From Adiantum capillus-veneris (taxonomy: Eukaryota > Streptophyta > Polypodiopsida > Polypodiales > Pteridaceae), in NCBI GenBank assembly GCA_014529385.2, contig CM043952.1, forward strand, positions 52,509,119 through 52,573,118: a stretch of 64,000 bases of DNA. Direction: 5' to 3'. Made by a program: the position numbers and the translations under genes. Numbering within the stretch: the stretch's first letter is position 1; every line of letters begins with the position of its first letter. The notes under the pieces were generated by a model. That model saw nothing but the letters and a program-made list of their open reading frames with translations, ran no database searches and was not told the DNA's origin. Below, in pieces: positions 1 through 10,834 of this stretch.

Positions 1-1099
1 AGTGTAGCACAAACAATCCTGCCTAGCCTTCATACGTAATAAGCTCTCTCTTCTTTTTTGTGGATCTACAGACCTTTGTTCCTCCTTGGGACGAGGTCTT
101 TTGATGTCACAAACAAAAATAGGTTTTGGTTTCCTTTTTTTGGTAGTAGATATTTCTATTTCAATGGGTTTGCTTAAGATCCCTTGATGCATCAAAATCT
201 TGTTTTGTATTATTGGCCACCATCGCTTCAAAAAGATCACCATAGAAGCATCTAGCATTCAAAACAAGCACTAAGAATTTATGGTTATTCCACATTGTTG
301 CATGCAATCCTTTCAAAAGAACTTCCATATCCATTAACAATTGATGCATAAATTCAATGCTTTCATGTTTGTAAGTGTCAAATGGATTTTTTCACGTCAA
401 AAGGGAGAGTTTTTAAATGATGCTAATCATTAGTGCATGACAAAAGTGATCATTCAAACCAAGTGCTACAAAAGAATCTTTGCATAATGTGCAACTTTTC
501 AATGGATCAATTTTCAAATGCATCCTCAGCTACCTTTGATGGCCAAGGAGTTTCCCCTCTTGTTTCTTAGGCCAACAACCGTCACAATGATGCCAATTTT
601 AATGCTATAAAATCTTTGCATCAAGGACATATGAAAAATTGGTAAGACGAAGGTTTTGGAGTCTAGTCTTCATAGGATTATGTAACCTTGACACGAATCG
701 AGCTACCTTGACCTCTTGAGTCATTCCTACTGGAGCATACTAACCAAGGGTAAAGAAATGTTGATAGTACAATTCTAGATCTTTGGTTTGTTAAGTACAC
801 TCAAGAAACTCATTCATATGATCTGAATGATAAGCTTTGTTCTGATGATTCTTCTTAAGCTGGATTTTAAGGTAATCCCAAGTTGCAGCATTGGGATCAA
901 CATTGTTTTCGGTGCAATGGTCTCTCCACCAATGCTTGGCTATCTTCTCTAGCTTGAACTTAGCAATAATAGTCTTATTTGTTATAGACAAATGAGCCAA
1001 ATCAAAGTAGTCATCCATGCACTCAATCCAATCTTCAAGAACCTTGCCTACATCTTTGCCTTCCTCACTAAAATTTTTAGGTTGAGACTTTTGAATCAT
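1..1099 (-). pseudogene. gag remnant of element A (retrotransposon gag domain)
   Basis: The best part is an open stretch of 102 codons at 791-1,099. It holds the usual helical capsid pattern of plant retrotransposon gag: a W-x3-M-D-x-Y-F start, a K-L-x3-A-x2-W-W core and a T-W-x-x-L-K end. Downstream (lower coordinates) the frame is broken by several stops, but gag-like coding fragments go on to about 161-349. In function it would have formed the virus-like particle. It is now dead: no ORF covers the whole domain, and no zinc knuckle was seen before the window edge. The domain assignment is fairly safe, the lineage is not. Confidence 0.65.
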
Positions 1100-1214
1100 A
1101 GCATCGATGTCCCTATCAATGATGGTGTGCTGAGGAGAAATAGACCCATTTGCGTTAAGAGCAATGCATTTCCTATAGGGGGCATGGTAACTTACTGCAC
1201 CATATCAACCAAGG

Positions 1215-2486
1215 TCACACTTAGTATAATATTCTAATCCTTTTAAGTCCTTTAAGTCAAATAGGAAAACGACGTAGAGAGAGAGAGATGATGGCTATAG
1301 AGTTTAGAGCTTCTAACTGTGCTTTAGAATCCATTAGGGGTTCTCAAAAGGATTCTTGCTTTTCCGTAAGAAAGCGGTGATAAGAGCTAGAGGTATTCAC
1401 CCACGAAAGCTTCCGGAGAGCGCGTATATTGTGAAACGAGAGAGAAAATAGTAAGCAAGTAGAGAGAGAATCTCCTTCTTCTTCTTGTTCTTCTTCTTCT
1501 CGAGAGAAGAGCTTATGGAGATGGTGATGAAGAGCTTACACCACTCCTTATAATAGATACGTATAGCCTTGCGGTAGTAGACGTGCACTGAAAATTGAGC
1601 ACTCTATGCCAATTTATAGGTTCTACAGCTGGTCAGAGTGATGCCCAAGCTACAGGTAGCACTAGTTTTCAGCCTAGAATAGCCTCCTACTTTTGGGAAA
1701 AGACTCCAGTCTTTTCTAAAAACATGGCACAACGTTTGGTGGTCAACTTTCCAACGGATAACTAAGCAGAATTGGCCAACTCAATAGTATCTGGCCAAGT
1801 AATGGAAATTGTGGCTAGACTATGCCGCATCGTGATGTCCCGACATAATTATGACTTTCTCGTACTACACGGAGGTATTTACAATATCGCTTTTTATAAA
1901 AATAATTTCCATAAAAATCCCATCTGGTCTCCTTTTTGCTCCGGGTGATCATTTTTAAATCCGACGGAGACTAAAATTAATATTTTATATTTAGGTCATC
2001 ATAAAAAGCACATTGCTTTTCAAGAATGCTGAAAAGCACAAAAAACTAAAATAGCGTAAAAAGTACAAAAAAAAAAATGTTTTAAAATTGAACCACGGGA
2101 TTTCCTTGTCCCACCGGAACAAGAAAGCGGATTCGCTTTTCACTAAAAAGCACTAAAAATCATGAAAAGCTATAAAAAGCGTCAAAAGCAAAAATATATT
2201 TTTACAAAATTGCACCATAGCTTCCTTGGAACACGTAGATTAAGGATCTAACCCTGCTTTTTGCCAAAAAGGACCTAAAAGCATGAAAAGGCTAAAAATA
2301 GCGGATTTTTCCAAAACTAAACCGAATGTCCGTCTAAATTATTGGAACATGGAAACGATCTTGCTTTTTACTTGAAAACCTTCCAATGCTGTCAAACAAG
2401 CATCTTAAATCAAAATTTGATAAAAATGGATATTAAAAGCTATTTTTCTTATTTTTAAAAGAGACCCAAAAATTGGGGATCTTACA
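1215..2486 (-). repeat. Probable 5' LTR of element A
   Basis: On the minus strand the stretch begins TGTAAGATCCCC at 2,486, a common start for plant LTRs. It is non-coding and leads directly into the gag leader. Its inner end is not clear: a TGG-beginning stretch near 1,233 could be the primer site. No second copy exists in the window, so the limits are approximate. Positions 1,990-2,460 are crowded with the motif AAAGC and its complement. Confidence 0.4.
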
Positions 2487-3690
2487 GTAAGACACGTAAA
2501 CACCTTAACATTTCCTTTCAACTCCTTCTCATTATCTACCTTGAACTTCACAACTGCCATAACAGTCTACCTACACATGACTTGAGAGTTTACATTAAAG
2601 CCATCCCCATCCACTAACTTTAATGCTACAAAGATTGTCATTGTCCTTTGAAATTTCATTCTCACCGTCTACTTAATTCTACCATTGTTTATAGTAGCAA
2701 TTTTTTTTTCGTCTATGCAAAGTGCATGTCCACAAGTGGGGGTTGCAAGTAGAGGTTGTAGTGTATGTTTTCTGCATGTTTACATGGAGTTGCCAAGGAT
2801 AGGGCAGATTGCATTGATATGTGATGTCCCTTGTTCATTTACGCCACAAGGGCCATCTCCACCATTGAAAAGTTATCATTACCTTGTCTCACTGTTTTCT
2901 AATTTTGTCCATGGTAGTATACGTGTTCCTTTCATGGAGATGTTTATCATGTACTTCACCACCAATGTTTACACGTATTTTTCAAGGTTACATGCACATA
3001 TGGATTTATGTGTTCAGAGTAGGTTGTCTCTACATCATTTTTCATAATTGCATCTGGCCCATCGAGATGCATGTTTAAACACTCAAGTTCAATCTTTTAT
3101 TCTAACCAAAATTCGTGGAGATTGCCATAATGACTTGCACCCCAAGCTAGCTCTCCATTGAAAAAACTCATTATAATGCCAACACTAGCAAAAGGCACAT
3201 TAAGGGAAAGGACACTCTTATGATCAATATTAACTAGAGATTGCCATAATGATCCGCATTCCAAGCCATTTCACCGTTGAGAAAACTATCACCATAATGC
3301 TAGCACACATTAAGGGAAATGACACTTTTGTAATGAAGCAAAACTTGGCCCTTGACCCTCCTTCTCTCCCCCCCTTCCACAAGGCTAGCACCGGCAGAAG
3401 TCAAGGCTCATTCATTTTACTTTCACGAGTAGGGGCTTGCATATTGTTGCCACATTTTGTGGCTGGTCCTATTGCTATATTTAGTGCCTAATTGCTGGTT
3501 GTCCAAATTTGAGATTGCCACCACTTTTGATCCTCTTTGAACAACGTTGGGTAGCTTCAAGTAGACAACAAGGGAGACCTTAAACCATACAATAAATTTA
3601 CAATAGAGAAAATGACATCAAGATGCACAAAACTCTAGCAGAGGTATGATCACATCCAATCCCCATCCAATGCACCAGCATAACACAACC
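2487..3690. other. No gene recognised; diverged local duplication
   Basis: I see no supported coding region. A stretch of about 100 bp at 3,118-3,225 is repeated with changes at 3,236-3,335; both copies contain GAGATTGCCATAATGA and later ACATTAAGGGAAA. Confidence 0.5.
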
Positions 3691-3990
3691 CTAAGCTATC
3701 CAGTGACAATGTTGGTGCACTTTCGATATTTGAGAAGCCAAATACACACAAGTAAAAAAGAATTCCATGAAAAAAATACACACAAGCCAAATACACACAA
3801 GTAAAAAATAATTCCATGAAAAAAATGGAATTAATGCCTGTTCACTATGAGGAAACACTATTAGGAGCATATGGAAAAATCCAATGCCCCAACACAAGAC
3901 AACCAAAAGTTTTCCAGTCACAATTATGGTGCACTTTTGTTGTTTGAGAACCCAGATAAAAACAAGAAAAGAGGATTTCCATGCAAACAA
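3670..3990. repeat. Short diverged direct repeats
   Basis: Two copies of about 45 bp containing CAAATACACACAAGTAAAAAA and AATTCCATGAAAAAAA (about 3,738-3,776 and 3,787-3,826). A wider diverged duplication pairs the block around 3,700-3,755 with that around 3,910-3,965. No coding support. Confidence 0.5.
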
Positions 3991-4190
3991 AAATGAGCTA
4001 GTGCTAAGTTGCCACAAGAGAAAGCATTACCGAAGAGCTCTTGTGCATGCATCCTTGCTATATAATATAACAGGTGGAGAAGCTACAAGCACTACATTAT
4101 CCATATAGTATACTATTATACATATCCACGAAGTGCTTATGGTATGCCCAAAAATTTCCTATACAGCCAAGATGAAAGAGTATGCACATT

Positions 4191-4337
4191 CATGTTAGCA
4201 CCGGGATCATGTCTAGATAAACATTGATACCAATACATTCATGTTAGCACCAGGATCATGTCTAGATAAACATTGATACCAATACATTGATGTTAGCACC
4301 ATGATCATGTCTAGATAAACATTGATACCAATACACT
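4191..4337. repeat. Tandem repeat, 49 bp x 3
   Basis: Three head-to-tail copies starting at 4,191, 4,240 and 4,289. Each contains TGTTAGCACC, then GATCATGTCTAGATAAACAT and TGATACCAATACA. Copies differ at only a few positions, so the array is young or homogenised. It is not coding. Confidence 0.9.
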
Positions 4338-5077
4338 GCCTCATGATTCCCTTTATCTATCACAGGTCCTCCAAGATTAAAAAACACTGCAAGCAATTTA
4401 CGTATGCAAAGCTAGGTGCTTTGTGATGCAAGGACCATTTCAAGTATTCCATCCGCCAAATAGATTGAAGGTTCTATCCGTTGTCTTAAGCTGGCTGTAT
4501 GTGCAATCAATAATCCTCCCCTCTTAAATGTTGTCATCAAAGAGGGTAACATGCCGATGAAGAAGTGGCAACTCCAAACCAGCTGGCATTTCCTTTCATG
4601 ATTAGGGGAGCAAGGCATGGCATGAGTGGATCTCAATTGGATCCAAAAAAATATTCTTACTACAACAATGATGAAAAATTATTTGGCTTCTCATCTAGAA
4701 GCGGACTCGGCTCCTTTCACACTGATGCTTGTGCCTTAAACCACCTAGAGTAGAAGTTCTAGCTTGAGGGATAGAGATCATATCAGGATTAGCCTCTTGT
4801 CCTTTGTGAACACCAGCTACTCAAAGAAAACCATGACCAAGCCATGTGAAGGTAGCATGATCTTGGATCTATCTAATTGAGATCTTTGCTGGTATTTCAA
4901 TCTCATTGGGGACAATCAAACTAGAAATTCCATTTCTTGAGATGAGCATCTAACTTAGAATGATAGGTTTTAGCTTGATGTCACATTTGTGCATGTTACC
5001 AATCTAGTTGTGTGTTGCTTACTCAAACCAAACTAGCTGTAATGGCCATAATTTGTTGAAATCAGATCCAAAAGTGC
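4338..5077. other. No gene recognised
   Basis: Short open stretches exist on both strands, but none has a recognisable motif or a homologous copy in the window. Confidence 0.4.
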
Positions 5078-5390
5078 TAAAACATAAGGATGTCTTACAG
5101 CTAGGGTGGGTGAAATCTAGTGATTGGAATGATGTGTGTGTGCGCGCACGTGCGCACACGTGTCTATGGAAAAACAATGTTACTCAAGAAACTTTGGTCC
5201 CAATATGGAAGCTTGGGCTTATAAACATGATCTCGAGTATGGAAAAGGTGATCAAAAGTTCATAAATAGAGCATTGCACTCAAGGAAAAAACTTGGATAC
5301 ATTTCCATTCAACCATAGCCCCATTTTATTATTAGCCTTTCACCATCACATTGCATGTGGGATTTTTTCCCTCTGCTCTCCTTCACTCTA
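5078..5390 (-). repeat. 3' LTR of the small gag-only element
   Basis: Matches 6,592-6,838, both beginning (plus strand) TAAAACATAA and ending near CTTTACTCTA/CTTCACTCTA. This copy is longer, mainly because of an inserted GTGTGTGCGCGCACGTGCGC-type stretch near 5,134-5,163. Confidence 0.75.
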
Positions 5391-5408
5391 TCTTTGCACT
5401 TCCATGTA

Positions 5409-6560
5409 CTATATGCCCACTTTCCTAGTAGCATAGCTTGCACATGGTGCCCTAGATTCCTTTAGCCCAACAATGGCTAGCATGAATCTTGACATTTGTA
5501 TACATATATGGGGTTTTACATTATAAAATAGATTCCAGTCCTTGTAGCTTTTGCCCTTGTTGGTGCCTCCTCCTCCTCCTCTTCTTCTTTTTCTTCTCTT
5601 TGAATGAAAATTTACTCCTGTTGAGGGAAATCCCGAGAAAAATGTCCTAGTTGTCCACATCTGTGACAACAGTGGGGTGTTGCACCCTTCATAGAGAGTG
5701 GTAAGCGAATGTTTGGGGCTGAGTGTGAAACATCATTCCAATATTTCCTACAAGGGTCGGTGGTCAATGCTCTTGAAAAAGGTGTGGTGTGTCTTTTAGG
5801 GGTGAGCTCGCTGCCACTGAGTGAGGAGGTGTAGGGTCTCTCTGAGGCTTCTCTTATGTGGCTTTGATTTCCTTAGCAGCACTAGATGGCTCCTTTGCAA
5901 AACGCACGTGCTGCAGCTCAACAATCCTTGCCTATGTGTTGCAAGCTTTGCAACATGTTAGTTCTATCTAAGGCAAACTTTCTTAACTAGCACTAATTTT
6001 TTTTTAAAGGAGGGGCTCACATGCAGGCAACCTTGAACATGTGTGTTAACACCGTAAGGTAGAGTAACCACCACATTTAGTAGTAATCAAATTTTTTTGA
6101 GTGGACTCTTCTCCTTTGAACCTTCAACAACAATGAAGTCCTCCTTAGCACCCCTCAAAATAGGTTGAGCAATCCATCCTTGTTGAAGCAAACTTGACAT
6201 AGAAATCAGTGACTTTGCAATAACAATAGCTTTTCCACTGCAAGTTCCTTATACATGCTCTAAAATAAATCACCTAGTTGAAGGAATCCAGGCCCATCCT
6301 TAGCACTTGCAATCCCAAACTCAGGGAACCAAAAGTGCAATAGCAAGAGACCATCAACAATAGGCAAACATGCAATGCTGGTGAGTTTTGCCTCGAGAGG
6401 AGATGGAGATTTTGAAGACGCAACAAAGAAATTCAAGCATAATCATTAAACTCTTTCCTAGAGTAGTAGAAGGATCAAACATAGGAGGGAAAATGGAACC
6501 CTGTGCATCCAAGGAAGAGGGCTCAAATGGGTGAAGTCCTATAATTTCTACTACTAGTCC
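5409..6560 (-). pseudogene. Decayed gag with near-complete zinc knuckle
   Basis: Around 5,615-5,675 the minus strand encodes a CCHC-type knuckle, C-x2-C-x4-H-x4-F, with F in place of the final cysteine (context HRCGQLGHFSRDF). This marks the nucleocapsid end of gag. Upstream, up to the primer site, the frame is broken and no capsid motif could be read with confidence. The product would have bound the element RNA; the copy is not functional. Confidence 0.6.
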
Positions 6561-6569
6561 TAGCTCAAC

Positions 6570-6589
6570 CCACCTTGCTTTGATACCAA
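6570..6589 (-). promoter_or_regulatory. Primer binding site (initiator Met tRNA type)
   Basis: On the minus strand, two bases after the 5' LTR end, the sequence is TTGGTATCAAAGCAAGG. This matches the usual plant TGGTATCAGAGC primer site with one change. Confidence 0.75.
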
Positions 6590-6591
6590 GT

Positions 6592-6838
6592 TAAAACATA
6601 AAGATCCCTTAGACATAGGGTGGGTGCAATCTAGAGAAAATTAGGTCCCAAGCTCAAAGCTTGGGCTCATAAACATGATCTTGAGTATGGACAAGGTGAT
6701 CACAAGTTCATAAATAGGGCATTGCACTCAAGGAGAAAACTTGGATACATTGTCATTCAACCATACGCCCCTTTTATACTTGTCCTTGCAACATTACATT
6801 GCATGTGGGATTTCTACCCTTTGCGGTCCTTTACTCTA
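6592..6838 (-). repeat. 5' LTR of the small gag-only element
   Basis: Direct repeat of 5,078-5,390. On the minus strand it ends TTATGTTTTA next to the primer site, which sets the element orientation. The standard TG...CA ends are not preserved. Confidence 0.75.
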
Positions 6839-7070
6839 GAAAAATTCATTCAGCTTGACACCAAAATAAAACACAAAAATTCAACAAAAAGGCATTAAAA
6901 TTGACCACATTCCCACTCTGACACTTACTCACAAAGGAGAGGTAACCAAGTTCTCTTTTGATGATTTCAGGAAGATGTTACTTTTAAACAAAGTACACAT
7001 ATGAGAATCCCTTTGGGATCAGGAGCAAAAGCATAAAATATATCATTGATAGACTATGAATGACAACTAT

Positions 7071-8712
7071 TTTCTTGCAGCTCCGCTCCCATGCTAAGAA
7101 AGATGCTAGAAAAATGCACATCAAGTTGTTTGAAGCTTACATGATTAATGAACAGTAGTTAAGTCGTGGTAAAACAGGACAAGTTCAATGCTGAATGTAT
7201 GTCAAATGCGGTTAAAAAGGCCAAGAGATTCCTTAATGATGTTGAAAATGAGTATGCTTGAAGTGAGCACAGATAAAATATTATGATCTAGAACTGCAGT
7301 GCTTGAAGTGCTCTACCGGCCTGTCTTTACGGCTCGTCGATTGGAGCTATGATGAAGAAGTTATGGCAGTTCGAGGTTTGAGTCAATTGCAGATCCGTAC
7401 CGAATTGGGAAACTACAGCTGTGGTGACAGAAATGAAAAGAATGCACGGGCTTGAAGTGCTCACTTTGTGGAGCACGTCGATCTTTTCAGTTCAGTGATC
7501 GAAGTCCCGATTGCCAAGATATTGGCAGTTAAATATTCGTCGGGGGCCGGTTCCATACCGGTCCGGTATGCTCGGTTGGTGTCTCAGCTGTGAGTTTCTG
7601 TCTTTCGTCTAGGTTTTGGAATGCATGGAGCAATAATTTCTTTGAGGAGTATCACGTTCGAAATGTCGTCTCTTGGAATGCAATGATTGCGGGTTACACC
7701 TAACAGAAGTAGGGCTAGAAAGCTGGCTATTTTCAACAAATGCAAAGATGGATAACTCTCCAAAGGCAATCACTTAAACTTGCATCTAGCATGCTTGTGG
7801 CATGGTCCGCAACACTAAAATAGGCAAGACTCTCGATGACAATGTCGGGCGAGGGCGGCTGCAGAAAGATGTTATTAATGGCAATGCTTTAATCGGTATG
7901 TATTCCAAATGGGGAGGTGTCAAAATTGCCAAGTTCTTGGAATTGCCTTGGCCGATATGTATGCAAAATGTTTCCCTTTCAAGGGCCATAATATGGCCGA
8001 CCTTAAAGGGGCATGGTCGCCCGCCCAAGCCACTAAGGGCCGCCCAAAGGCAATCAAGCTCATGACCTTAAATAAAGTGGCCGCCCAAATTCAATAGGGG
8101 CCTAAGTGTGAAGCCAAGTAAGGAAAAGAAAGGTGAAGCCAGAGGCAGCGACGAGCAGAGCGTAGGGGGAAGAGGAAGACTTGCACCGGCCACAGGGGGC
8201 ATCGAGCGATGTCGGGCAAGAAGGGAAAAAGCTAGAACTTGCCAGCGCACATCATTTTGGTACCGATCCCAGAGGATTTGGTGTTGCTCGTCCCCGTTAG
8301 TTGCCACGTCATTGGGGCGACTCCCGCACCACGTGAATGATGCCCAGTGCCATTGCTAAGGGAGGGCACATGCTATTAATAGCGGGACACTTTTTGCATG
8401 CAAGGGTTGGGAAGAAAATGAGCAAGGGGGTAAGCAAGGGGGAGCTCTCTCTCTCAATCTCCAATCCAATCAAGGGCTAGTTCTCTCTCTCGTATTGAAG
8501 GGCGAGGAAAAGCTTGGCGAGAAGGCGAGTTCTCTCTCAATATCCAATCCAAGCAAGGCGAGTTCTCCCTCTCTATCAATCTCCAATCCAAGCAAGGCGA
8601 GCTCTCTCTCTTGATAGATCTCAGCAAAGCTTAAGCAAGGGCTTTGCAACTAAGGCAACCAAGGAGACTCTTTCTCATCATCTTAGGCAAGGAGAGATCA
8701 ACAAGGGCTTGT
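7071..8712 (+). repeat. 5' LTR of element B
   Basis: Direct repeat of 14,327-15,917 plus 26,014 to about 26,130. Its start TTTCTTGCAG corresponds to TGTCGTGCAG in the 3' copy. Similarity ends at about 8,710 after GGCTTGT. The second half carries several units of a CT-rich minisatellite with the core CAATCCAAGCAAGGCGAG (8,440-8,625). A PPR gene fragment lies at 7,611-7,975. No clear TATA box could be chosen. Confidence 0.8.
7611..7975 (+). pseudogene. PPR protein gene fragment captured inside the LTR (5' copy)
   Basis: Pentatricopeptide repeat proteins bind organellar RNA; plants have hundreds. The plus strand here reads, in successive frames, VRNVVSWNAMIAGY, FQQMQ, then KTLDDNVGRGRLQKDV, GNALIGMYSKWGGVKIAK and ALADMYAKC. 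These are consecutive hallmarks of PLS-class PPR arrays: an N-V-V-S-W-N-A-M-I-A-G-Y turn, then N-A-L-I-x-M-Y-x-K. TAA and TAG stops, with at least one frame change, show it is dead. It lies within LTR sequence, not the element interior, and is repeated in the other LTR. Similarity to PPR proteins is strong by eye; the donor gene is unknown. Confidence 0.85.
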
Positions 8713-10273
8713 GGGATTTAGTGGAAGGATTTCATCTGATTGCAGTGCCGGAATTTAGGGCCCGGATTAAAGAAATTCAAGTGGCTCAAGGGCTGAACTG
8801 ACAGGATTTTAAGAAGGTGTTGCAAGAGGAATATTTTCTGGAGGATTCTTAATGGGTGACCAGACAGAGTTTTGCGAAGTGGGTGCAGAAGAAGGGTAAA
8901 AATTTATCTGCACGAGAACTATTGCAAGAGTCTGAAAAGAAGTTTGATCAATTATCATCAGCAGAACAACGTTCCTTGAGGGATCAAAAGGTGGAATTGT
9001 TTATCCAAGCTGCTGATCCGCGACTACAAAAGAATTTGGTGCAATTATTGGAGGATCCCGCAGGAGAATTGGGATTGACATCAGATTGGAAAATAGTATC
9101 TGAAGATGTGAACATGATCGTAAAACGACAGAAGCGAGTTGATAAGAAAATCGTGAGCAAGGTACTAGACAATGATGAAGAAGAGACTAAAGAGAAGCCG
9201 GCCTTTGTAGTACCCAAAGTGGAGGGGCCTGTTCTTGACGACCTGGTTAAAGGTATTCAAGAACTAAATTTGAGTTTTAAAACTGTTAAATTTGAAGGGT
9301 TAGCTGCAAAGGTGTCTACTTCTAAACCTAAGCAGCAACAACACCATGTAAAAATTGGGATTGATGCATGTGGTGCGATAGTGAAGACCACAGGTTTGTG
9401 AGAGAGTGTAATGAGTTTGATGAAGCTTATAAGAAGAATGTGGTTTTCTAAAAAGACAAGAAGATTCATCTCAGGGCGACAAGGGAAATGCTCCGCTTGA
9501 ACTTTGGCAGAGGCGGAATGAAGAAGATAGTGGAGGAAATACAACATAATGTTGCCCTTGTGGAAGCAGCTACATATGGGCTGCAAGTTTGTGGTAAGGA
9601 AGATGATGATGGTATAGGTGCAAAGGGCCAGTTGTGGCCATATGCTCTAAAGACAGCAGAAACAGGTAAGGTAACATACGAGAAGTTATGACATGTGGGG
9701 AATTCAATTCGAGAAACCATTGGGTGGACCGATCCAGTGGATTCTCTTTAGGTATATGCTTATATTGCTAAAGCTCAAGCCAATGAAGCTATGGTGGAAG
9801 AGAAGCGGAAAAGAGATGAAGAGATGGCTAGGGTGTCAAAAAGGCCGACGAGATCCAACAATAAGAAAGAAGAAGTGCCAGCTCCTAAACCTGCTCCGGA
9901 GGTGGTTATAGAAGAGGCTCCGAAGGACAAGAAGCAAGGTAAGCCTAAAGGGCCCTCATATAAACTCAAGTCTGATATTGAATTGGCTACATATTTGAAG
10001 AAAGTTTTTGAGGAACGTATCCTAAATAGTAAAGTGGAGCTCACCTTGGGAGATATTCTTGGAATTGCAAAGCGCGAGTTCCACGAAGAGATCATCGACA
10101 TTATAAAAAGAAAGTGGCAAGTACCGAGTGATCAAGAGTCAGATCCAGTTAAAAGCCAAGTGGTTCATCACATTGAAGCAATTTTAGAAGACTATGAAGA
10201 GTATTTAGCAGATCTTGAAGAAGAAGATCCAAAGCCTGTGGTGGTTCCAAGCCCGATAGTATACCTGAGGTAA
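8713..10273 (+). pseudogene. gag pseudogene of element B
   Basis: It aligns with gag of element C from about C residue 82 onward; the first part of gag and the leader are deleted. In-frame stops lie near 8,799, 8,850 and 9,448, and there are frame changes near 9,360-9,400 and after 9,690. The zinc knuckle near 9,366-9,410 is C-x2-C-x4-H-x5-C, one residue longer than in C. At 9,980-10,110 is a conserved segment with EERILNSKVELTLG and LGIAKREFHEEII, matching C residues 525-560. It would have encoded capsid and nucleocapsid. Confidence 0.85.
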
Positions 10274-10288
10274 GAAACATGCATTTTA

Positions 10289-10834
10289 ATGACAGTGAAG
10301 ATGAAGAAGTTATACCCAAGAGTCACTTTTCGAGGACTCATTGGGCAAGAGCAAAGAATTGGCGACATTGATGAGCCAATCTTAGCCCTCATAGACCATG
10401 GGTCAGAAATCAATCTCATGGCAAAGAATTTGCACCTAAAGGGGAAGTGGCTTATTGATGTAGATCACGGGTGGCGGATGCGAGCTGCCAACATGCTTCT
10501 TGGAGATCTTTACGGTGCATGCGTAAATGTTAAGGTAACTATTGGGGATGTCTATGATGAGCAAATTTTTTTTATATAGGAGCATTCCTCCTACCCATTG
10601 ATTCTGGGACAACCCTACATTACGCCTGTGCGGATGGAAACTAAGGTGCTAGATGATGGCTCGGCCTATGCTAGGATTCGAAGCCGAAATGGTAAGACAG
10701 CGGTTCAATTTCTAACTGTATGTGTTGATCATGCTAGAAACAAAGACAGTTTACGTGATCGCCCAATGCCAAAGATACGTAAGGAGTTTAAAGAACAAAG
10801 ATTTGCTCAGGATTTTCTTGGGGTGCCACTATAA
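10289..10834 (+). pseudogene. Aspartic protease region of element B
   Basis: The protease core reads ALIDHGSEINLMAK, then LILGQPYITPVRM about 65 residues later, as in element C. The catalytic triplet is D-H-G where retroviral-type proteases normally have D-T/S-G; since C has the same, this looks like a family trait. One in-frame TAG near 10,577 splits the region. It ends with a conserved V-P-L-stop (TAA at 10,832-10,834), the end of the gag-protease frame. Pol follows in the -1 frame. Confidence 0.8.
10810..10816 (+). promoter_or_regulatory. Candidate -1 frameshift site at the protease/pol junction (B)
   Basis: Heptamer G GAT TTT in phase with the gag-protease frame, 15 bases before its stop codon. 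It fits X XXY YYZ, and the same heptamer is used by some retroviruses. The -1 frame opens here and encodes residues shared with element C (G-F, then T-I-x-K-R-D-x-x-G) across the stop. Confidence 0.65.

Larger units (their letters stand above)
1..2486 (-). mobile_element. Element A: decayed LTR retrotransposon, 5' portion
   Basis: Minus-strand element entering from the left edge. It runs from a probable 5' LTR (about 1,215-2,486) into a gag remnant (below 1,100). The 3' part lies outside the window. No RT or integrase is visible here, so its superfamily rests on the gag fold alone; Ty3/gypsy is an inference. Confidence 0.5.
5078..6838 (-). mobile_element. Small gag-only LTR element (TR-GAG-like)
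   Basis: Two direct repeats of 313 and 247 bp enclose only about 1.2 kb. On the minus strand the order is 5' LTR (6,592-6,838), a Met-tRNA-type primer site, a decayed gag with a zinc knuckle, then 3' LTR (5,078-5,390). There is no space for protease, RT or integrase, so it must have relied on other elements. Short gag-carrying LTR elements of this kind are known in plants as TR-GAGs. No clean target duplication was found. Confidence 0.65.

Noticed and set aside
2685-3047. 120-residue plus-strand ORF
   Set aside because: Phe/Ser/His-rich translation of AT-rich DNA without any motif; an overlapping frame is also open.
8984-9217. Antisense ORFs opposite gag of B
   Set aside because: Shadow frames of the gag coding strand.
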